Notes: a model not told the origin generated them from the sequence alone. 64,000 nt of DNA from Maribacter sp. ACAM166 (GCF_005771495.1 NZ_VAUW01000004.1:1-64000); one strand, 5' to 3'; positions 16,072-25,574 are shown, counted from the stretch's first letter. Numbers and translations: made by a program.

Positions 16072-16929
16072 ATGATTTCAGAAGAACAATTTAAGGAAGA
16101 GATTACATTAATCATAGCAAATGCTATTCGTGAAGATGTTGGTGATGGTGATCATAGTTCATTAGCGTGTATAACAGATACAGCGGTTGGCAAGGCTAAA
16201 CTATTGGTGAAGGATGAAGGTATCATTGCTGGAGTAGATTTCGCAAAATTGGTATTTTATTTTGTTGACCCCAATCTAACTATAGATATACATATTTCAG
16301 ATGGTTCTCCTGTAAATCATGGTGATATTGTTTTTTATGTGGAAGGAAGTTCACAAAGTATTTTAAAGGCAGAACGTTTAGTGCTCAACGCAATGCAGCG
16401 CATGAGTGCAATTGCTACCAAGACCAATATGTTCGTGAATTTATTGAATGGCACCGAAACAAAAATATTGGATACCCGAAAAACAACACCAGGAATTCGT
16501 GCGCTTGAAAAATGGGCTGTAAAAATTGGTGGTGGTGAAAACCATAGGTTTGCGCTTTATGACATGATAATGCTAAAGGATAATCATATTGATTTTGCTG
16601 GTGGGATTACTAAAGCCATAGATAAGACCAAGAAATATTTAAAAGAGACAGATAGAGATTTAAAAATCATTGTTGAAGCCAGAAATTTAGATGAGATAAA
16701 GGAAATATTAGAATCTGCTGGCGTGTATCGAATTTTAATAGATAACTTTAATTATGAGGATACCCGAAAGGCGGTCAAATTAATAGGCGATACCTGTTTA
16801 ACGGAATCTTCTGGTGGAATTAATGAGAAAACAATTCGGGAATATGCAGAATGTGGTGTTGATTATATTTCATCAGGTGCTTTGACACATTCGGTCTACA
16901 ATATGGATTTAAGTTTAAAAGCGGTTTAA
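16072..16929 (+). CDS. nadC: NadC, nicotinate-nucleotide diphosphorylase (carboxylating)
   Basis: 285 residues. It converts quinolinate and PRPP to nicotinate mononucleotide, CO2 and PPi in de novo NAD synthesis. Landmarks are REDVGDGDHSS near the N-terminus, AERLVLNAMQRMSAIAT, LDTRKTTPGIRALEKWAVKIGGGENHRFALYDMIMLKDNH (quinolinate and phosphate contacts), IVEARNLDEI, and ESSGGI...YISSGALTHS at the end. It is the first gene of a tight run with yihY, DUF2147 and priA. nadA and nadB are not in this window. Confidence 0.97.
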   Translation: MISEEQFKEEITLIIANAIREDVGDGDHSSLACITDTAVGKAKLLVKDEGIIAGVDFAKLVFYFVDPNLTIDIHISDGSPVNHGDIVFYVEGSSQSILKAERLVLNAMQRMSAIATKTNMFVNLLNGTETKILDTRKTTPGIRALEKWAVKIGGGENHRFALYDMIMLKDNHIDFAGGITKAIDKTKKYLKETDRDLKIIVEARNLDEIKEILESAGVYRILIDNFNYEDTRKAVKLIGDTCLTESSGGINEKTIREYAECGVDYISSGALTHSVYNMDLSLKAV

Positions 16930-17898
16930 ATGTCTTTAGAGGTCGAGGAAAAACTAGAAAAGATTCCTATAATAAACTGGGCTGTCCGTCTTTTAAAAAA
17001 GGTTAGATTACCTGGTTTTGAGGGACTTTCGGTTTATGACCTTTTAGAAATGTACGTGTTTGGTATTTTAAAAGGAACCTTGTCTACAAGAGCTAGTGCT
17101 ATTGCGTTTAGCCTATTTATGGCCCTTTTTCCCTTGCTGATATTCATGGTGACCTTGGTGCCCTTTTTGGTATCTTACATCAGTATAGAACATGGCGATT
17201 TTGATGTGCAATTTCAATTGTTTCTAGAATCTTTTTTACCTAGTGCTACGGGTGAATATTTTGGTGAAGTATTTCAACAAATCAAAGATCAAAAAAGTGG
17301 GGGATTACTTTCATCTGCCTTTATACTTTCGATTTTTTTAATGGCTAATGGCGTGCATTCTATTTTTGGGGGTTTTGAAACGTCCTATCATATTGAATTG
17401 ACACGTAATTTTTTTAGGCAGTATGTTTATGCTTTGATGGTAGGTCTCATCTTGGCTGTATTAATAATTTTAGGTTTTGTAGCTTTTATATATTTTGAGT
17501 TTTATGTGCTAGGCTACCTTTCGGAATTTGCAGCAAGACAAGGCGGATATGTGCTGGGGGAAGAAGAAATGGTTGGTGTTCAGATCGCCAAGGTGCTTTT
17601 TTTTATAATTCTTAGCTACTTTACGACTGCAATTTTATACTATTCTGGAACCAAGGAAGGTAAACAGGCCCATTTCTTTTCAATAGGGGCTTTAATGACC
17701 ACTATTTTATTTTTGGTTACATCGTACCTATTCGGAATTTACGTTGAAAAATTTGCCCGCTATAATGAATTATATGGTGCTCTTGGAGGATTATTGATTT
17801 TAATGGTTTACATCTGGCTAAATTCTAATATATTGCTGCTTGGGTTTGAACTAAACGCATCCCTTAATACGTTGCGAAAAATCACCAGGAAAGAATGA
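16930..17898 (+). CDS. YihY/BrkB-family inner membrane protein
   Basis: 322 residues with six transmembrane helices. The family signature is RASAIAFSLFMALFPLLIFMVTLVPF near residue 57, then GLLSSAFILSIFLMANGVHSIFGGFETSYH and the closing LYGALGGLLILMVYIWLNSNILLLGFELNA. These proteins were long mis-called ribonuclease BN; their true role is unknown. The ATG directly follows the nadC stop with no gap, and the stop overlaps the DUF2147 start, so the operon is continuous. Confidence 0.92.
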   Translation: MSLEVEEKLEKIPIINWAVRLLKKVRLPGFEGLSVYDLLEMYVFGILKGTLSTRASAIAFSLFMALFPLLIFMVTLVPFLVSYISIEHGDFDVQFQLFLESFLPSATGEYFGEVFQQIKDQKSGGLLSSAFILSIFLMANGVHSIFGGFETSYHIELTRNFFRQYVYALMVGLILAVLIILGFVAFIYFEFYVLGYLSEFAARQGGYVLGEEEMVGVQIAKVLFFIILSYFTTAILYYSGTKEGKQAHFFSIGALMTTILFLVTSYLFGIYVEKFARYNELYGALGGLLILMVYIWLNSNILLLGFELNASLNTLRKITRKE

Positions 17899-18335
17899 GA
17901 AACCAAATTATACAGTTATGCCTTTTAGGCTTCTTTTGTTGTACAGTGAGTACTTTTGGTCAGTCCGTTTTCGGAAAATGGAAAACCATTGATGACCGTA
18001 CTGGTTTGCCTAAAGGAGTTATTGAAATTTATAAAAAAGACGGGTTGATGTATGGTAAGGTTGTTGAAATTTTGGAAGATGGAAAAGAAGGTGTGAAATG
18101 CACCAAATGTGATGGTGAAATGAAAGATAAGCCGGTAGAAGGTATGGAAATTATTACGGCAGGCGAGAAACATGATGATGGGGAATGGAAAGGAAAACGA
18201 CTTTTTGATCCTGAGCAAGCAATGACCTTCCGGTTTAAAATATGGTTGAACCCAGATAATTCCGATGAATTAAAAGTAAGGGGATATTTGGCTTTTATTT
18301 ACAGAACACAGACTTGGTTACGGCTGGAAGGATAA
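17895..18335 (+). CDS. DUF2147 domain secreted protein
   Basis: 146 residues: signal peptide (MRNQIIQLCLLGFFCCTVSTFGQ) followed by the DUF2147 beta-barrel-like fold beginning SVFGKWKTIDDRTGLPKGVIEIYK and ending YRTQTWLRLE. Two cysteines (KCTKC) lie mid-domain in a loop. Members are small periplasmic or secreted proteins of unknown function, common in Bacteroidota and Proteobacteria. The start overlaps yihY by four bases (ATGA), and priA starts five bases after its stop. Confidence 0.85.
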   Translation: MRNQIIQLCLLGFFCCTVSTFGQSVFGKWKTIDDRTGLPKGVIEIYKKDGLMYGKVVEILEDGKEGVKCTKCDGEMKDKPVEGMEIITAGEKHDDGEWKGKRLFDPEQAMTFRFKIWLNPDNSDELKVRGYLAFIYRTQTWLRLEG

Positions 18336-18340
18336 ACTTT

Positions 18341-20797
18341 ATGGCTAATTTTATCAATGTTATATTACCTATACCCTTAGAACGGCTCTTTACCTACAGC
18401 ATCACCGAAGAAGAGTCTGTATTGCTTCAGCCGGGCATGCGTGTTGCGGTTCCTTTTGGAAAATCAAAAATATATACAGGATTAGTTCATAGTATTCATC
18501 AAACTCCACCACAGGCCTATGAAGCTAAGGAAATTCATCAGCTTTTAGATGATTATCCTATCGTTAAAGCAGTTCAGCTTAAGCATTGGGAATGGATTTC
18601 TTCATACTACATGTGCACTTTAGGAGAAGTAGTACGTAGCGCATTACCTGGAGCATTTTTGTTGGAAAGCGAAACATTGGTTTTGCGAAATCTGGAATAT
18701 GAGGTTGAGGAAAAAGAGCTCCTTGATGATGAGTTTTTAGTGTATGAAGCACTTCAGCATCAATCTATACTTAAAGTTCAAGAAGTCTCTGCTATAGTTG
18801 AGCGTAAAAATGTTCTACCAATACTCGAGCGGTTATTGAAAAAAAAAGTGATCGTACTTAAAGAGGAAGTTTATTATCAATATAAACCAAAATTAGTTCG
18901 CTATGTAAAATTAGGGGTAGCCTATACTTCAGATGAAAAATTAGAAGAACTTTTAAATTCTCTTAGTAGAGCTCCAAAGCAAAGCCAAGTTGTCTTAACG
19001 CTATTTCAATTACAGGGAAGCACACGAAAACCCATAAAAGTTACAGATTTAGAGAAATCTAGTAATAGCTCAAAGGCCATTATTAAGTCATTGGTGGATA
19101 AGGAAATTTTAGAAGAGTATTTTATTAAGACAGATAGGGTTGTTTATGATGGAACTTCTGATACTTCTGAAAGTAAAGACCTAAATGAGTATCAAGAATC
19201 TGCCTTAGTAGATATTAAAGCTGCTTTCGCAAAAAAAAAGGTGACTTTATTAAAAGGAATAACCTCTTCTGGTAAGACAGAAGTGTATGTAAAGTTGATT
19301 GAGGAATGTTTGGAAAAAGGGTTGCAAGCCCTGTATTTATTACCCGAAATAGCACTTACTACACAGTTAATCAGTAGATTACAAGAGTACTTTGGGGATA
19401 AAATTGCTATTTACCATTCAAAATATAATGTTCAAGAGCGTGTAGAGGTGTGGCAAAATGTATTACTAGCCAAACCAAAAGCTCAGTTGGTGATTGGAGC
19501 TCGGTCCGCATTATATCTGCCTTTTAGTAAACTAGGTTTGGTTATTATTGATGAAGAACATGAAAGTTCCTTTAAGCAATTTGATCCAGCACCAAGATAT
19601 CATGCTAGAGATGCCGCCATAGTTTTAGGTAATTTACATAATGCTGGTGTCCTCTTAGGTTCAGCTACCCCAAGTGTTGAGAGTTATCATAATGCTCAAA
19701 CTGGTAAATATGGTTATGCCGAGATTACTAGGCGTTATGGTAATGTTATGTTACCTGAGATGGAATTGGTGGACATTAAGGAAGCTGCCCGTAAAAAACG
19801 AATGAAAGGGCATTTTTCAGAAAGATTATTATTGGAAATGGAAGAAACCTTATCTGAAGGTGATCAAATTATATTGTTTCAAAACCGAAGAGGCTTTGCG
19901 CCTTTATTGGAGTGCTTAACGTGCGGACATACACCGCAATGTCCTAATTGTGATGTAAGTCTTACCTATCATCAATTTCGAAATCAACTACGTTGTCATT
20001 ACTGTAGTCATCATACGGCATTGCCTAAAATTTGCTTTGCCTGTGGAAGTCCCGATTTGGATACAAAGGGATTCGGCACCGAACAAATAGAAAAAGAAGT
20101 TGTAGGATTGTTTCCAGACGCAAAGGTTGGCCGTATGGATTTGGATACAACCCGTGGTAAGCATGGCTATGAAAAGATTATTACAGCCTTTGAGCAACAG
20201 GAGCTGGATATTTTAGTTGGAACCCAAATGCTCACAAAAGGACTCGATTTTAGAAATGTAAATTTAGTAGGGGTAATGAATGCAGATTCTTTATTGAATT
20301 TTCCTGATTATCGCGCACATGAAAGAACCTATCAATTATTGACTCAAGTATCAGGTAGGGCAGGGCGTACTAAAAAAAGAGGTAAGGTTATTATTCAGAC
20401 TTATAACCCATTTCATCAGATTTTAAAACAAGTTACGAACAGCGACTATGAAGGTATGTATGCAGAACAGCTATATGAGCGTGAGCAGTTTAAATATCCA
20501 CCAGTAAGCCGAATTATTAAAGTGACGTTCAAACACAAAAATTATAATGTGCTCAATGAAGCTGCAGATTGGTTTGCGGGAGCATTACGCGCTAATTTTG
20601 GTGGTACAGTCTTAGGTCCAGAATATCCTCCAGTGGCAAGAATACGAAACCAGTACTTGAAACATATTATGGTAAAGGTTCAAAAAGTACAATCTCTTGC
20701 GCAGACAAAGGCTAATATAAAACGTATCGAGACCTCCTTTAAGGCAATCTCAATGTATAGAAGTGTTAGGGTAATATATAATGTAGATCATGTGTAA
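18341..20797 (+). CDS. priA: PriA, primosomal replication-restart helicase
   Basis: About 818 residues from ATG 18341 (MANFINVILPIPLERLFTYS); the in-frame TTG at 18314 would overlap DUF2147 and is unlikely. It has an N-terminal 3'-DNA-binding domain, Walker A KGITSSGKTEVY (~300), DEEH box, SATPSVES, and a paired zinc site made of CLTCGHTPQCPNCD and CHYCSH...CFACGS. C-terminal helicase motifs DILVGTQMLTKGLDF and QVSGRAGR follow. It rebuilds stalled forks and loads the replicative helicase. A strong terminator follows at once, closing the nadC-yihY-DUF2147-priA run. Confidence 0.97.
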   Translation: MANFINVILPIPLERLFTYSITEEESVLLQPGMRVAVPFGKSKIYTGLVHSIHQTPPQAYEAKEIHQLLDDYPIVKAVQLKHWEWISSYYMCTLGEVVRSALPGAFLLESETLVLRNLEYEVEEKELLDDEFLVYEALQHQSILKVQEVSAIVERKNVLPILERLLKKKVIVLKEEVYYQYKPKLVRYVKLGVAYTSDEKLEELLNSLSRAPKQSQVVLTLFQLQGSTRKPIKVTDLEKSSNSSKAIIKSLVDKEILEEYFIKTDRVVYDGTSDTSESKDLNEYQESALVDIKAAFAKKKVTLLKGITSSGKTEVYVKLIEECLEKGLQALYLLPEIALTTQLISRLQEYFGDKIAIYHSKYNVQERVEVWQNVLLAKPKAQLVIGARSALYLPFSKLGLVIIDEEHESSFKQFDPAPRYHARDAAIVLGNLHNAGVLLGSATPSVESYHNAQTGKYGYAEITRRYGNVMLPEMELVDIKEAARKKRMKGHFSERLLLEMEETLSEGDQIILFQNRRGFAPLLECLTCGHTPQCPNCDVSLTYHQFRNQLRCHYCSHHTALPKICFACGSPDLDTKGFGTEQIEKEVVGLFPDAKVGRMDLDTTRGKHGYEKIITAFEQQELDILVGTQMLTKGLDFRNVNLVGVMNADSLLNFPDYRAHERTYQLLTQVSGRAGRTKKRGKVIIQTYNPFHQILKQVTNSDYEGMYAEQLYEREQFKYPPVSRIIKVTFKHKNYNVLNEAADWFAGALRANFGGTVLGPEYPPVARIRNQYLKHIMVKVQKVQSLAQTKANIKRIETSFKAISMYRSVRVIYNVDHV

Positions 20798-20800
20798 AAT

Positions 20801-20828
20801 AAAAAGACCGCACTAAAGCGGTCTTTTT
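20801..20828 (+). terminator. Intrinsic terminator after priA
   Basis: The stem AAAAAGACCGC / GCGGTCTTTTT with loop ACTAAA ends in a U-run, starting four bases after the priA stop. It may also serve the convergent LytTR regulator gene. Confidence 0.9.
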
Positions 20829-20849
20829 AAATATATATATATCATACTA

Positions 20850-21542
20850 CTATACGTTACTCAGCGCTTCGGCTAATTCTGCTTTTTTGTTTCTGCTTAA
20901 CGGAATCGATCTACCGCTAACTTCTACATTTTTGCTATTGAATTTTTCAACCTTCTCAAGGTTAATAATATAAGATTTATGAATTCTTAAAAACTTGTCT
21001 GCTGGCAATTGCTTTTCAAAAGATTTCATTGTTGATAAGATTACGATATTTGCTTCATCGGTTACCAATTTAATGTAGTCACCAAGTGCTTCAATCCACT
21101 TAATATCATTCAAAATAACCTTTCTTTTCTTAAGGTTGCTCTTTACAAAAATATGCTCTTCATCTTCATTAACCCGATGCAATTGCTCGTAATTTGCAAC
21201 TGCTCTTTTAACCGACGCATCAAAACGTGCCATGGTAATCGGTTTATGTAAATAATCCGTTACATCATAGTCAAATGCTTTAAGGGCGTAATCTGGTTTA
21301 CCAGTAATTAAAACTACCTGAGGACTGTTTTCTAGGGACTCGAGTAGGTCGAACCCGGTGATAATTGGCATTTCAACATCAAGAAATATAAGGTCTATCT
21401 CATGGTTCTTAATTCCGTTTTTGGCTTCGATAGCATTACTGTATTCTGCCACCATAGTTAAATTTGGATGATTGTTCACCAACTTTGCAACGGCCATCCT
21501 TTGCATGGATGAATCGTCAACGATGATACTTCGTAATTTCAT
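20850..21542 (-). CDS. LytTR-family response regulator
   Basis: 230 residues. The receiver domain spans ~1-118 with acidic pocket D9/D10, phospho-acceptor D55 (LIFLDVEMP) and K100 (DYLHKP). The LytTR DNA-binding domain spans ~130-228 (KRKVILNDIKWIEALGDYIKLVT, KFLRIHKSYIINLEKVEKF, SRNKKAELAEAL). It should bind imperfect direct repeats upstream of target genes when phosphorylated. No histidine kinase is nearby, so it is an orphan regulator. A 228-base spacer separates it from the divergent ribosomal operon. Confidence 0.95.
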   Translation of the reverse strand: MKLRSIIVDDSSMQRMAVAKLVNNHPNLTMVAEYSNAIEAKNGIKNHEIDLIFLDVEMPIITGFDLLESLENSPQVVLITGKPDYALKAFDYDVTDYLHKPITMARFDASVKRAVANYEQLHRVNEDEEHIFVKSNLKKRKVILNDIKWIEALGDYIKLVTDEANIVILSTMKSFEKQLPADKFLRIHKSYIINLEKVEKFNSKNVEVSGRSIPLSRNKKAELAEALSNV

Positions 21543-21740
21543 AAGGGCTGATTTGAGGGGTTAAATCATCGACAAATTACCGAAAAAAGCTGCTTAACTA
21601 CAACAAAAGATGTAAACAATGCAGTGGTGATCGTGTATTTGGTAATGATCATATTATTAAGATTGGGTTTATTTTTCATGTTGTTACCATTCAATAACGA
21701 AGAATATTCGCATTTCTTATAATTATTTTAAAATATTATC

Positions 21741-21748
21741 TATTTTTG
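21741..21748 (+). promoter_or_regulatory. -7 promoter element of the rpsF operon
   Basis: TATTTTTG matches TAnnTTTG, 22 bases before the rpsF ATG in an AT-rich spacer. This is the expected place for the promoter of this highly expressed operon. Confidence 0.6.
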
Positions 21749-21770
21749 CACTCTTTAAAACAAAATAAAT

Positions 21771-22112
21771 ATGAACCATTACGAAACTGTTTTCATTATG
21801 AATCCCGTTCTATCAGATGTACAGATAGAGGAAACAGTTAAGAAATTCGAGGATTTCTTAATTAAAAATGGCGCCAAAATGGTTGCCAAAGAAAATTGGG
21901 GCCTAAAGAAATTGGCCTATCCTATCCAAAACAAGAAAAGTGGCTTTTACCACTTGTTCGAATTCACGAACACTGGTGAGGTGATTACACCTTACGAACA
22001 GGAGTTTAGAAGAGATGAACGTGTTATGCGATTCTTGACCGTTAAGTTGGACAAGCACGCTATTTCATGGGCAGAAAGAAGAAGAACAAGAAACAAAACC
22101 GCTAAAGCTTAA
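21771..22112 (+). CDS. rpsF: Ribosomal protein S6
   Basis: 113 residues, small-subunit protein S6, which pairs with S18 on the central domain of 16S r[38 protein letters not shown]... fits, and [20 protein letters not shown] is the S6 core motif. It is first of the conserved rpsF-rpsR-rplI operon, five bases before rpsR. It lacks the long acidic tail seen in some species. Confidence 0.98.
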   Translation: MNHYETVFIMNPVLSDVQIEETVKKFEDFLIKNGAKMVAKENWGLKKLAYPIQNKKSGFYHLFEFTNTGEVITPYEQEFRRDERVMRFLTVKLDKHAISWAERRRTRNKTAKA

Positions 22113-22117
22113 GTATT

Positions 22118-22414
22118 ATGGCAACATTACAACAACAGGCAAAAGGAAAGAAGGATGGGGAGATTAGGTATCTAACTCCATTAAATATTGAGACCAACAC
22201 TAAAAAGAAGTATTGTCGTTTTAAAAAATCCGGTATTAAATACGTGGATTATAAGGATGCAGATTTTTTATTGAAGTTGGTAAACGAGCAAGGTAAATTA
22301 TTACCAAGAAGGCTTACAGGAACTTCATTGAAGTATCAAAGAAAAGTAGCCCAAGCGGTAAAAAGAGCTCGTCATTTGGCATTAATGCCATATGTTGCTG
22401 ATTTATTAAAATAA
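22118..22414 (+). CDS. rpsR: Ribosomal protein S18
   Basis: 98 residues. The S18 core is clear: [27 protein letters not shown], then [35 protein letters not shown]. It binds S6 and 16S rRNA in the platform. The single cysteine in YCRF is the residue that is zinc-linked in some paralogues, but no C- pair is present here. It sits between rpsF and rplI with short gaps. Confidence 0.98.
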   Translation: MATLQQQAKGKKDGEIRYLTPLNIETNTKKKYCRFKKSGIKYVDYKDADFLLKLVNEQGKLLPRRLTGTSLKYQRKVAQAVKRARHLALMPYVADLLK

Positions 22415-22427
22415 TAAGAAAAGAATC

Positions 22428-22880
22428 ATGGAGCTTATATTAAAAGAAGACGTACAGAATTTAGGTTTTAAAGACGATGTGGTTAATGTTAAGAACGGAT
22501 ACGGAAGAAATTTCCTTATTCCTCAAGGCTTGGCTGCAATGGCTACTACATCTGCTAAAAAAGTTTTAGCCGAAAACCTAAAGCAAAGAGCACATAAAGA
22601 GAAGAAAGTTGTTGATGCCGCTAAGAAAACCGAAGAGGCATTGAAAGCTTTAGAATTAAAAATCACTGCTAAAACAGGAGCTGCCGATAAATTGTTCGGT
22701 TCAGTTACTAACGGTGATTTGGCCGAAGCTTTAGCTAAAGATGGTCATCCAATTGACAAAAAATTCATTAGCATTTTAGGTGGTGCGGTTAAAAGAACCG
22801 GACCTTATAATGCTCATATTAGATTACACCGTGAGGTTGTAGTTGATTTTGGATTTGAAGTAATTGCAGATAAGAAATAA
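22428..22880 (+). CDS. rplI: Ribosomal protein L9
   Basis: 150 residues: N-terminal rRNA-binding domain (MELILKEDVQNLGFKDDVVNVKNGYGRNFLIPQGLA), a long connecting helix (~residues 42-75) and a C-terminal domain ending LHREVVVDFGFEVIADKK. L9 reaches from the base of the L1 stalk and affects translational fidelity. It is last in the operon, with a hairpin terminator 23 bases after the stop. Confidence 0.98.
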   Translation: MELILKEDVQNLGFKDDVVNVKNGYGRNFLIPQGLAAMATTSAKKVLAENLKQRAHKEKKVVDAAKKTEEALKALELKITAKTGAADKLFGSVTNGDLAEALAKDGHPIDKKFISILGGAVKRTGPYNAHIRLHREVVVDFGFEVIADKK

Positions 22881-22902
22881 TTTTTTAAATTATTTAATAT
22901 AT

Positions 22903-22934
22903 AAGCCTTTCAGTTTACTGGAAGGCTTTTTTTT
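22903..22934 (+). terminator. Terminator of the rpsF-rpsR-rplI operon
   Basis: AAGCCTTTCAG / CTGGAAGGCTT around TTTA (one wobble pair), followed by a U-run of eight. Confidence 0.9.
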
Positions 22935-22987
22935 GATTTGTCATGAAATGAGCCGTTTTAACGCAAAATGTTTAGTGGTAAATTACA

Positions 22988-23012
22988 CCTTCCTGCCGGT
23001 AGGTCAGACCAT
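22988..23012. repeat. Possible short intergenic palindromic repeat
   Basis: CCTGCCGGTAGG is a near-perfect palindrome in an otherwise AT-rich spacer before the DUF6495-like gene. GC-rich CCTGCCGG-type palindromes are often dispersed in Flavobacteriaceae spacers. A single copy here cannot prove it is a repeat. Confidence 0.3.
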
Positions 23013-23032
23013 ATAGTAAAGAATTGCAACAG

Positions 23033-23509
23033 ATGAAATATACAAGACTTACAAAAGAACAATTAGAAGAACTACAACCCGAGTTTGTCAACTTCTTGGC
23101 TACCCAATCTATTACAGGTGATGAATGGCATTCGATTAAAAAGGATAAGCCTAAGGTAGCAGAAGAGGAATTGGATGTGTTTAGTGATTTGGTTTGGGAG
23201 GGAGTATTGACTAAAGTCACTTATTTGGAGAATATTTCTAAAGATCAAATGCATTTGTTTTACTTGACCGATAAAGAAATGAAGCTGATTTCTGTAAAAG
23301 TTATGAACCCAGATTTAGATTTGACTACTAAAGTGGGTTTTGATTGGTTTAAAAAGAACTGGCAATCTGACTTTGTTGAATATTTAACAGCAGCCAAGGC
23401 ATATACTAACGATAAAAATATTGATAAATTCTTACTTCTTAAACAAGGAGCGGTCATTACTAAAGGTGAATTGTACAAGTGGTTTGAAAAAGTTATTGAA
23501 ACCACTTAA
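23033..23509 (+). CDS. DUF6495-like conserved protein
   Basis: A 158-residue soluble protein of no known function. The start MKYTRLTKEQLEELQPEFVNFLATQSITGDEW and the close LKQGAVITKGELYKWFEKVI are conserved across Flavobacteriia and fit the family listed as DUF6495; that name is from memory. No signal peptide or catalytic motif is visible. ATG 23033 is chosen over TTG 23024, which lies in frame three codons upstream. It stands alone after the L9 operon terminator. Confidence 0.7.
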   Translation: MKYTRLTKEQLEELQPEFVNFLATQSITGDEWHSIKKDKPKVAEEELDVFSDLVWEGVLTKVTYLENISKDQMHLFYLTDKEMKLISVKVMNPDLDLTTKVGFDWFKKNWQSDFVEYLTAAKAYTNDKNIDKFLLLKQGAVITKGELYKWFEKVIETT

Positions 23510-23587
23510 TCTTACTAAGTAAGCCCAAATATCATGAAATTATGGTAGGGGTTATTGAACAAAAGAGTGAAAATTCTTTGATCAAAC

Positions 23588-23621
23588 AAAACCTTCCCTC
23601 TTTTGGAGGGGACTAAGGGGA
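23588..23621. repeat. Putative dispersed repeat (CCCTC...GGAGGGG)
   Basis: AACCTTCCCTCTTTTGGAGG followed by GGACTAAGGGGA forms a small inverted repeat with a GGGG-rich tail. Similar CCCTCC-TTTT-GGAGGGG...AGGGG strings are seen between genes in many Bacteroidota, but only one copy is in this window. Confidence 0.4.
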
Positions 23622-23625
23622 GTTC

Positions 23626-23633
23626 TATATTTG
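23626..23633 (+). promoter_or_regulatory. -7 promoter element of hisS
   Basis: TATATTTG (TAnnTTTG) lies 18 bases before the hisS ATG, just downstream of the putative repeat. Confidence 0.55.
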
Positions 23634-23651
23634 TAACACAATACTTAATTA

Positions 23652-25031
23652 ATGGCACAGAAACCATCCATACCTAAAGGAACGCGTGATTTTTCACCTT
23701 CTGAAATTGCAAAGCGTAACTATATTTTTGATACGATTAAAAGAAATTTTCAAACCTATGGTTTTCAACCTATAGAGACTCCTTCTTTTGAAAACTCTGA
23801 TACATTATTGGGTAAGTATGGGGAAGAAGGCGACCGTTTAATATTTAAAATATTGAATTCTGGTGATTTTATCAGTAAGGTTGATGATATAACCTATAGC
23901 TCTAAGAAATCTGCAAGCATTGCACCGAAAATTACAGAAAAAGCTTTGAGGTATGACCTAACGGTACCTTTCGCACGTTATGTGGTGATGCATCAGAATG
24001 AATTAGATTTCCCTTTTAAACGCTACCAAATTCAACCGGTATGGCGTGCAGACAGGCCACAAAAGGGTCGTTTTAGAGAGTTTTTTCAATGTGATGCAGA
24101 TGTAGTAGGTTCAGACTCATTACTGCAGGAGGTTGAATTGATACAATTGTATGATGCCGTGTTCGCCGACTTAAAGCTAGAAGGCGTTACCATCAAAATG
24201 AACAATAGAAAAATTTTGGCTGGTATCGCAGAAGTCATCGGTGCCAAACATTTATTGATTGATTTTACTGTAGCCCTAGATAAGTTAGATAAAATAGGGG
24301 AGGAAGGAGTTAAGAAAGAAATGTTGTCAAAAGGTATTTCTCAGGCTGCCATTGAAAAGGCTGCACCCTTGTTTGAACCACAAGGTAGTAATGTTGATCA
24401 ATTACAACGTTTAGAAAAGTTGCTTAAAGGTTCTGAAGAGGGGGAAAAAGGGTTAGAGGAACTTCGGTTTATAATGCAGACTATTTCATCTGTAGGGTTG
24501 CAAAAGGTTAAACTGGCAATTGATGTTACGTTGGCCCGTGGATTAAATTATTATACAGGAGCTATTTTCGAAGTATCAGCACCTGTTGGGGTAAACATGG
24601 GCTCAATCGGTGGAGGTGGTCGATATGATGACCTTACCGCTATCTTTGGATTAAAAGATGTGAGTGGTGTGGGTATTTCATTCGGACTTGACCGTATTTA
24701 CTTAGTTTTGGAAGAACTAAACCTATTCCCACAGTCGGTTGATAAAACACTTGATGTGCTTTGCCTTAACTTTGGTACGAAAGAGGCTCTGGCGTCTTTA
24801 AAATTAGTAACAGTGCTTCGTAAGAAAGGTATTTTTGCAGATTTATATCCTTCGGATGCGAAAATTCAAAAACAGTTTAAATATGCCAATAATAGAAAGG
24901 TGCCCAATGTAATTCTTTTAGGTGCCGAAGAATTAAGCAACAATTCTTTTGTAGTAAAACATATGGAGAGTGGTAATCAAACTTCGTACGCATTTTCTGA
25001 GGTCGAAGAATTTGTAGCTACTCTAAAGTAG
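23652..25031 (+). CDS. hisS: Histidyl-tRNA synthetase
   Basis: 459 residues. Class II synthetase that charges tRNA-His. Motif 1 covers KGTRDFSPSEIAKR...ETPSFEN, motif 2 is RPQKGRFREFFQCDADVVG, the histidine-specific loop is RGLNYYTGAIFEV, and motif 3 is GGGRYDDL...GISFGLDRI. A C-terminal anticodon-binding domain covers ~360-459. It has its own promoter, and its 3' end overlaps the convergent Nudix gene by nine bases. Confidence 0.98.
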   Translation: MAQKPSIPKGTRDFSPSEIAKRNYIFDTIKRNFQTYGFQPIETPSFENSDTLLGKYGEEGDRLIFKILNSGDFISKVDDITYSSKKSASIAPKITEKALRYDLTVPFARYVVMHQNELDFPFKRYQIQPVWRADRPQKGRFREFFQCDADVVGSDSLLQEVELIQLYDAVFADLKLEGVTIKMNNRKILAGIAEVIGAKHLLIDFTVALDKLDKIGEEGVKKEMLSKGISQAAIEKAAPLFEPQGSNVDQLQRLEKLLKGSEEGEKGLEELRFIMQTISSVGLQKVKLAIDVTLARGLNYYTGAIFEVSAPVGVNMGSIGGGGRYDDLTAIFGLKDVSGVGISFGLDRIYLVLEELNLFPQSVDKTLDVLCLNFGTKEALASLKLVTVLRKKGIFADLYPSDAKIQKQFKYANNRKVPNVILLGAEELSNNSFVVKHMESGNQTSYAFSEVEEFVATLK

Positions 25032-25571
25032 GCTATTGATTTTCTTTAAAATGGTATTGTAATAAGATTGGGAGTGTGGCACGTAAGGTGCAGCAATCTC
25101 AGTATTAGTTAATTCTTTTTCAATTAGGTTGATAGACACTAGCTTAAGGTCTTCCACTTCACTTAGTTGTTTGGTCAATTTTTCTAGCGGAACCTTTAAT
25201 TCAGAAAGAAAGGTATGTTGATATTCGCAATCAATAAGTTGTTCAGAATGTTTTTGAACTGATTTGAATACTCCAATTTTTAGTAATTTATGTTCAGTTA
25301 TCGCTAAACCAATTTCTTCTCGTGTCTCACGAATGGCAGAACCTACAATAGGTTCTCCAGCACCAACATGTCCGGCAACGGATACATCCCATAGCCTTGG
25401 ATAGACATCTTTGGTTGTAGCGCGTTTTTGAAACAGGATTTCTCCATCTGTTGTGTAGAACCAAATATGAACTGTAGCATGAAAAAGCCCTATTTGGTGC
25501 GCTTCCGATTTCATTGCTGTTACTCCGGTTGGTTCTCCGTTAGCATGTAATATATCTATAAGTTCATCCAT
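25023..25571 (-). CDS. Nudix hydrolase (YfcD/Idi-like)
   Basis: 182 residues. The Nudix box is complete: GHVGAGEPIVGSAIRETREEIGL (G-x5-E-x7-REUXEEXGU). The N-terminal MDELIDILHANGEPTGVT and HATVHIWFYTTDGEILFQKRA place it in the YfcD/isopentenyl-diphosphate isomerase-like group, which acts on nucleotide diphosphate derivatives; the substrate is unknown. It is downstream of, and on the same strand as, the M42 peptidase gene, with a terminator between them. Its 3' end is convergent with hisS and overlaps it. Confidence 0.9.
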   Translation of the reverse strand: MDELIDILHANGEPTGVTAMKSEAHQIGLFHATVHIWFYTTDGEILFQKRATTKDVYPRLWDVSVAGHVGAGEPIVGSAIRETREEIGLAITEHKLLKIGVFKSVQKHSEQLIDCEYQHTFLSELKVPLEKLTKQLSEVEDLKLVSINLIEKELTNTEIAAPYVPHSQSYYNTILKKINSLL

Positions 25572-25574
25572 AAC

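Noticed and set aside
22988..23621. CRISPR-like or REP array around the DUF6495-like gene
   Set aside because: Two unrelated small GC-rich palindromes occur once each; there is no repeated unit or regular spacing.
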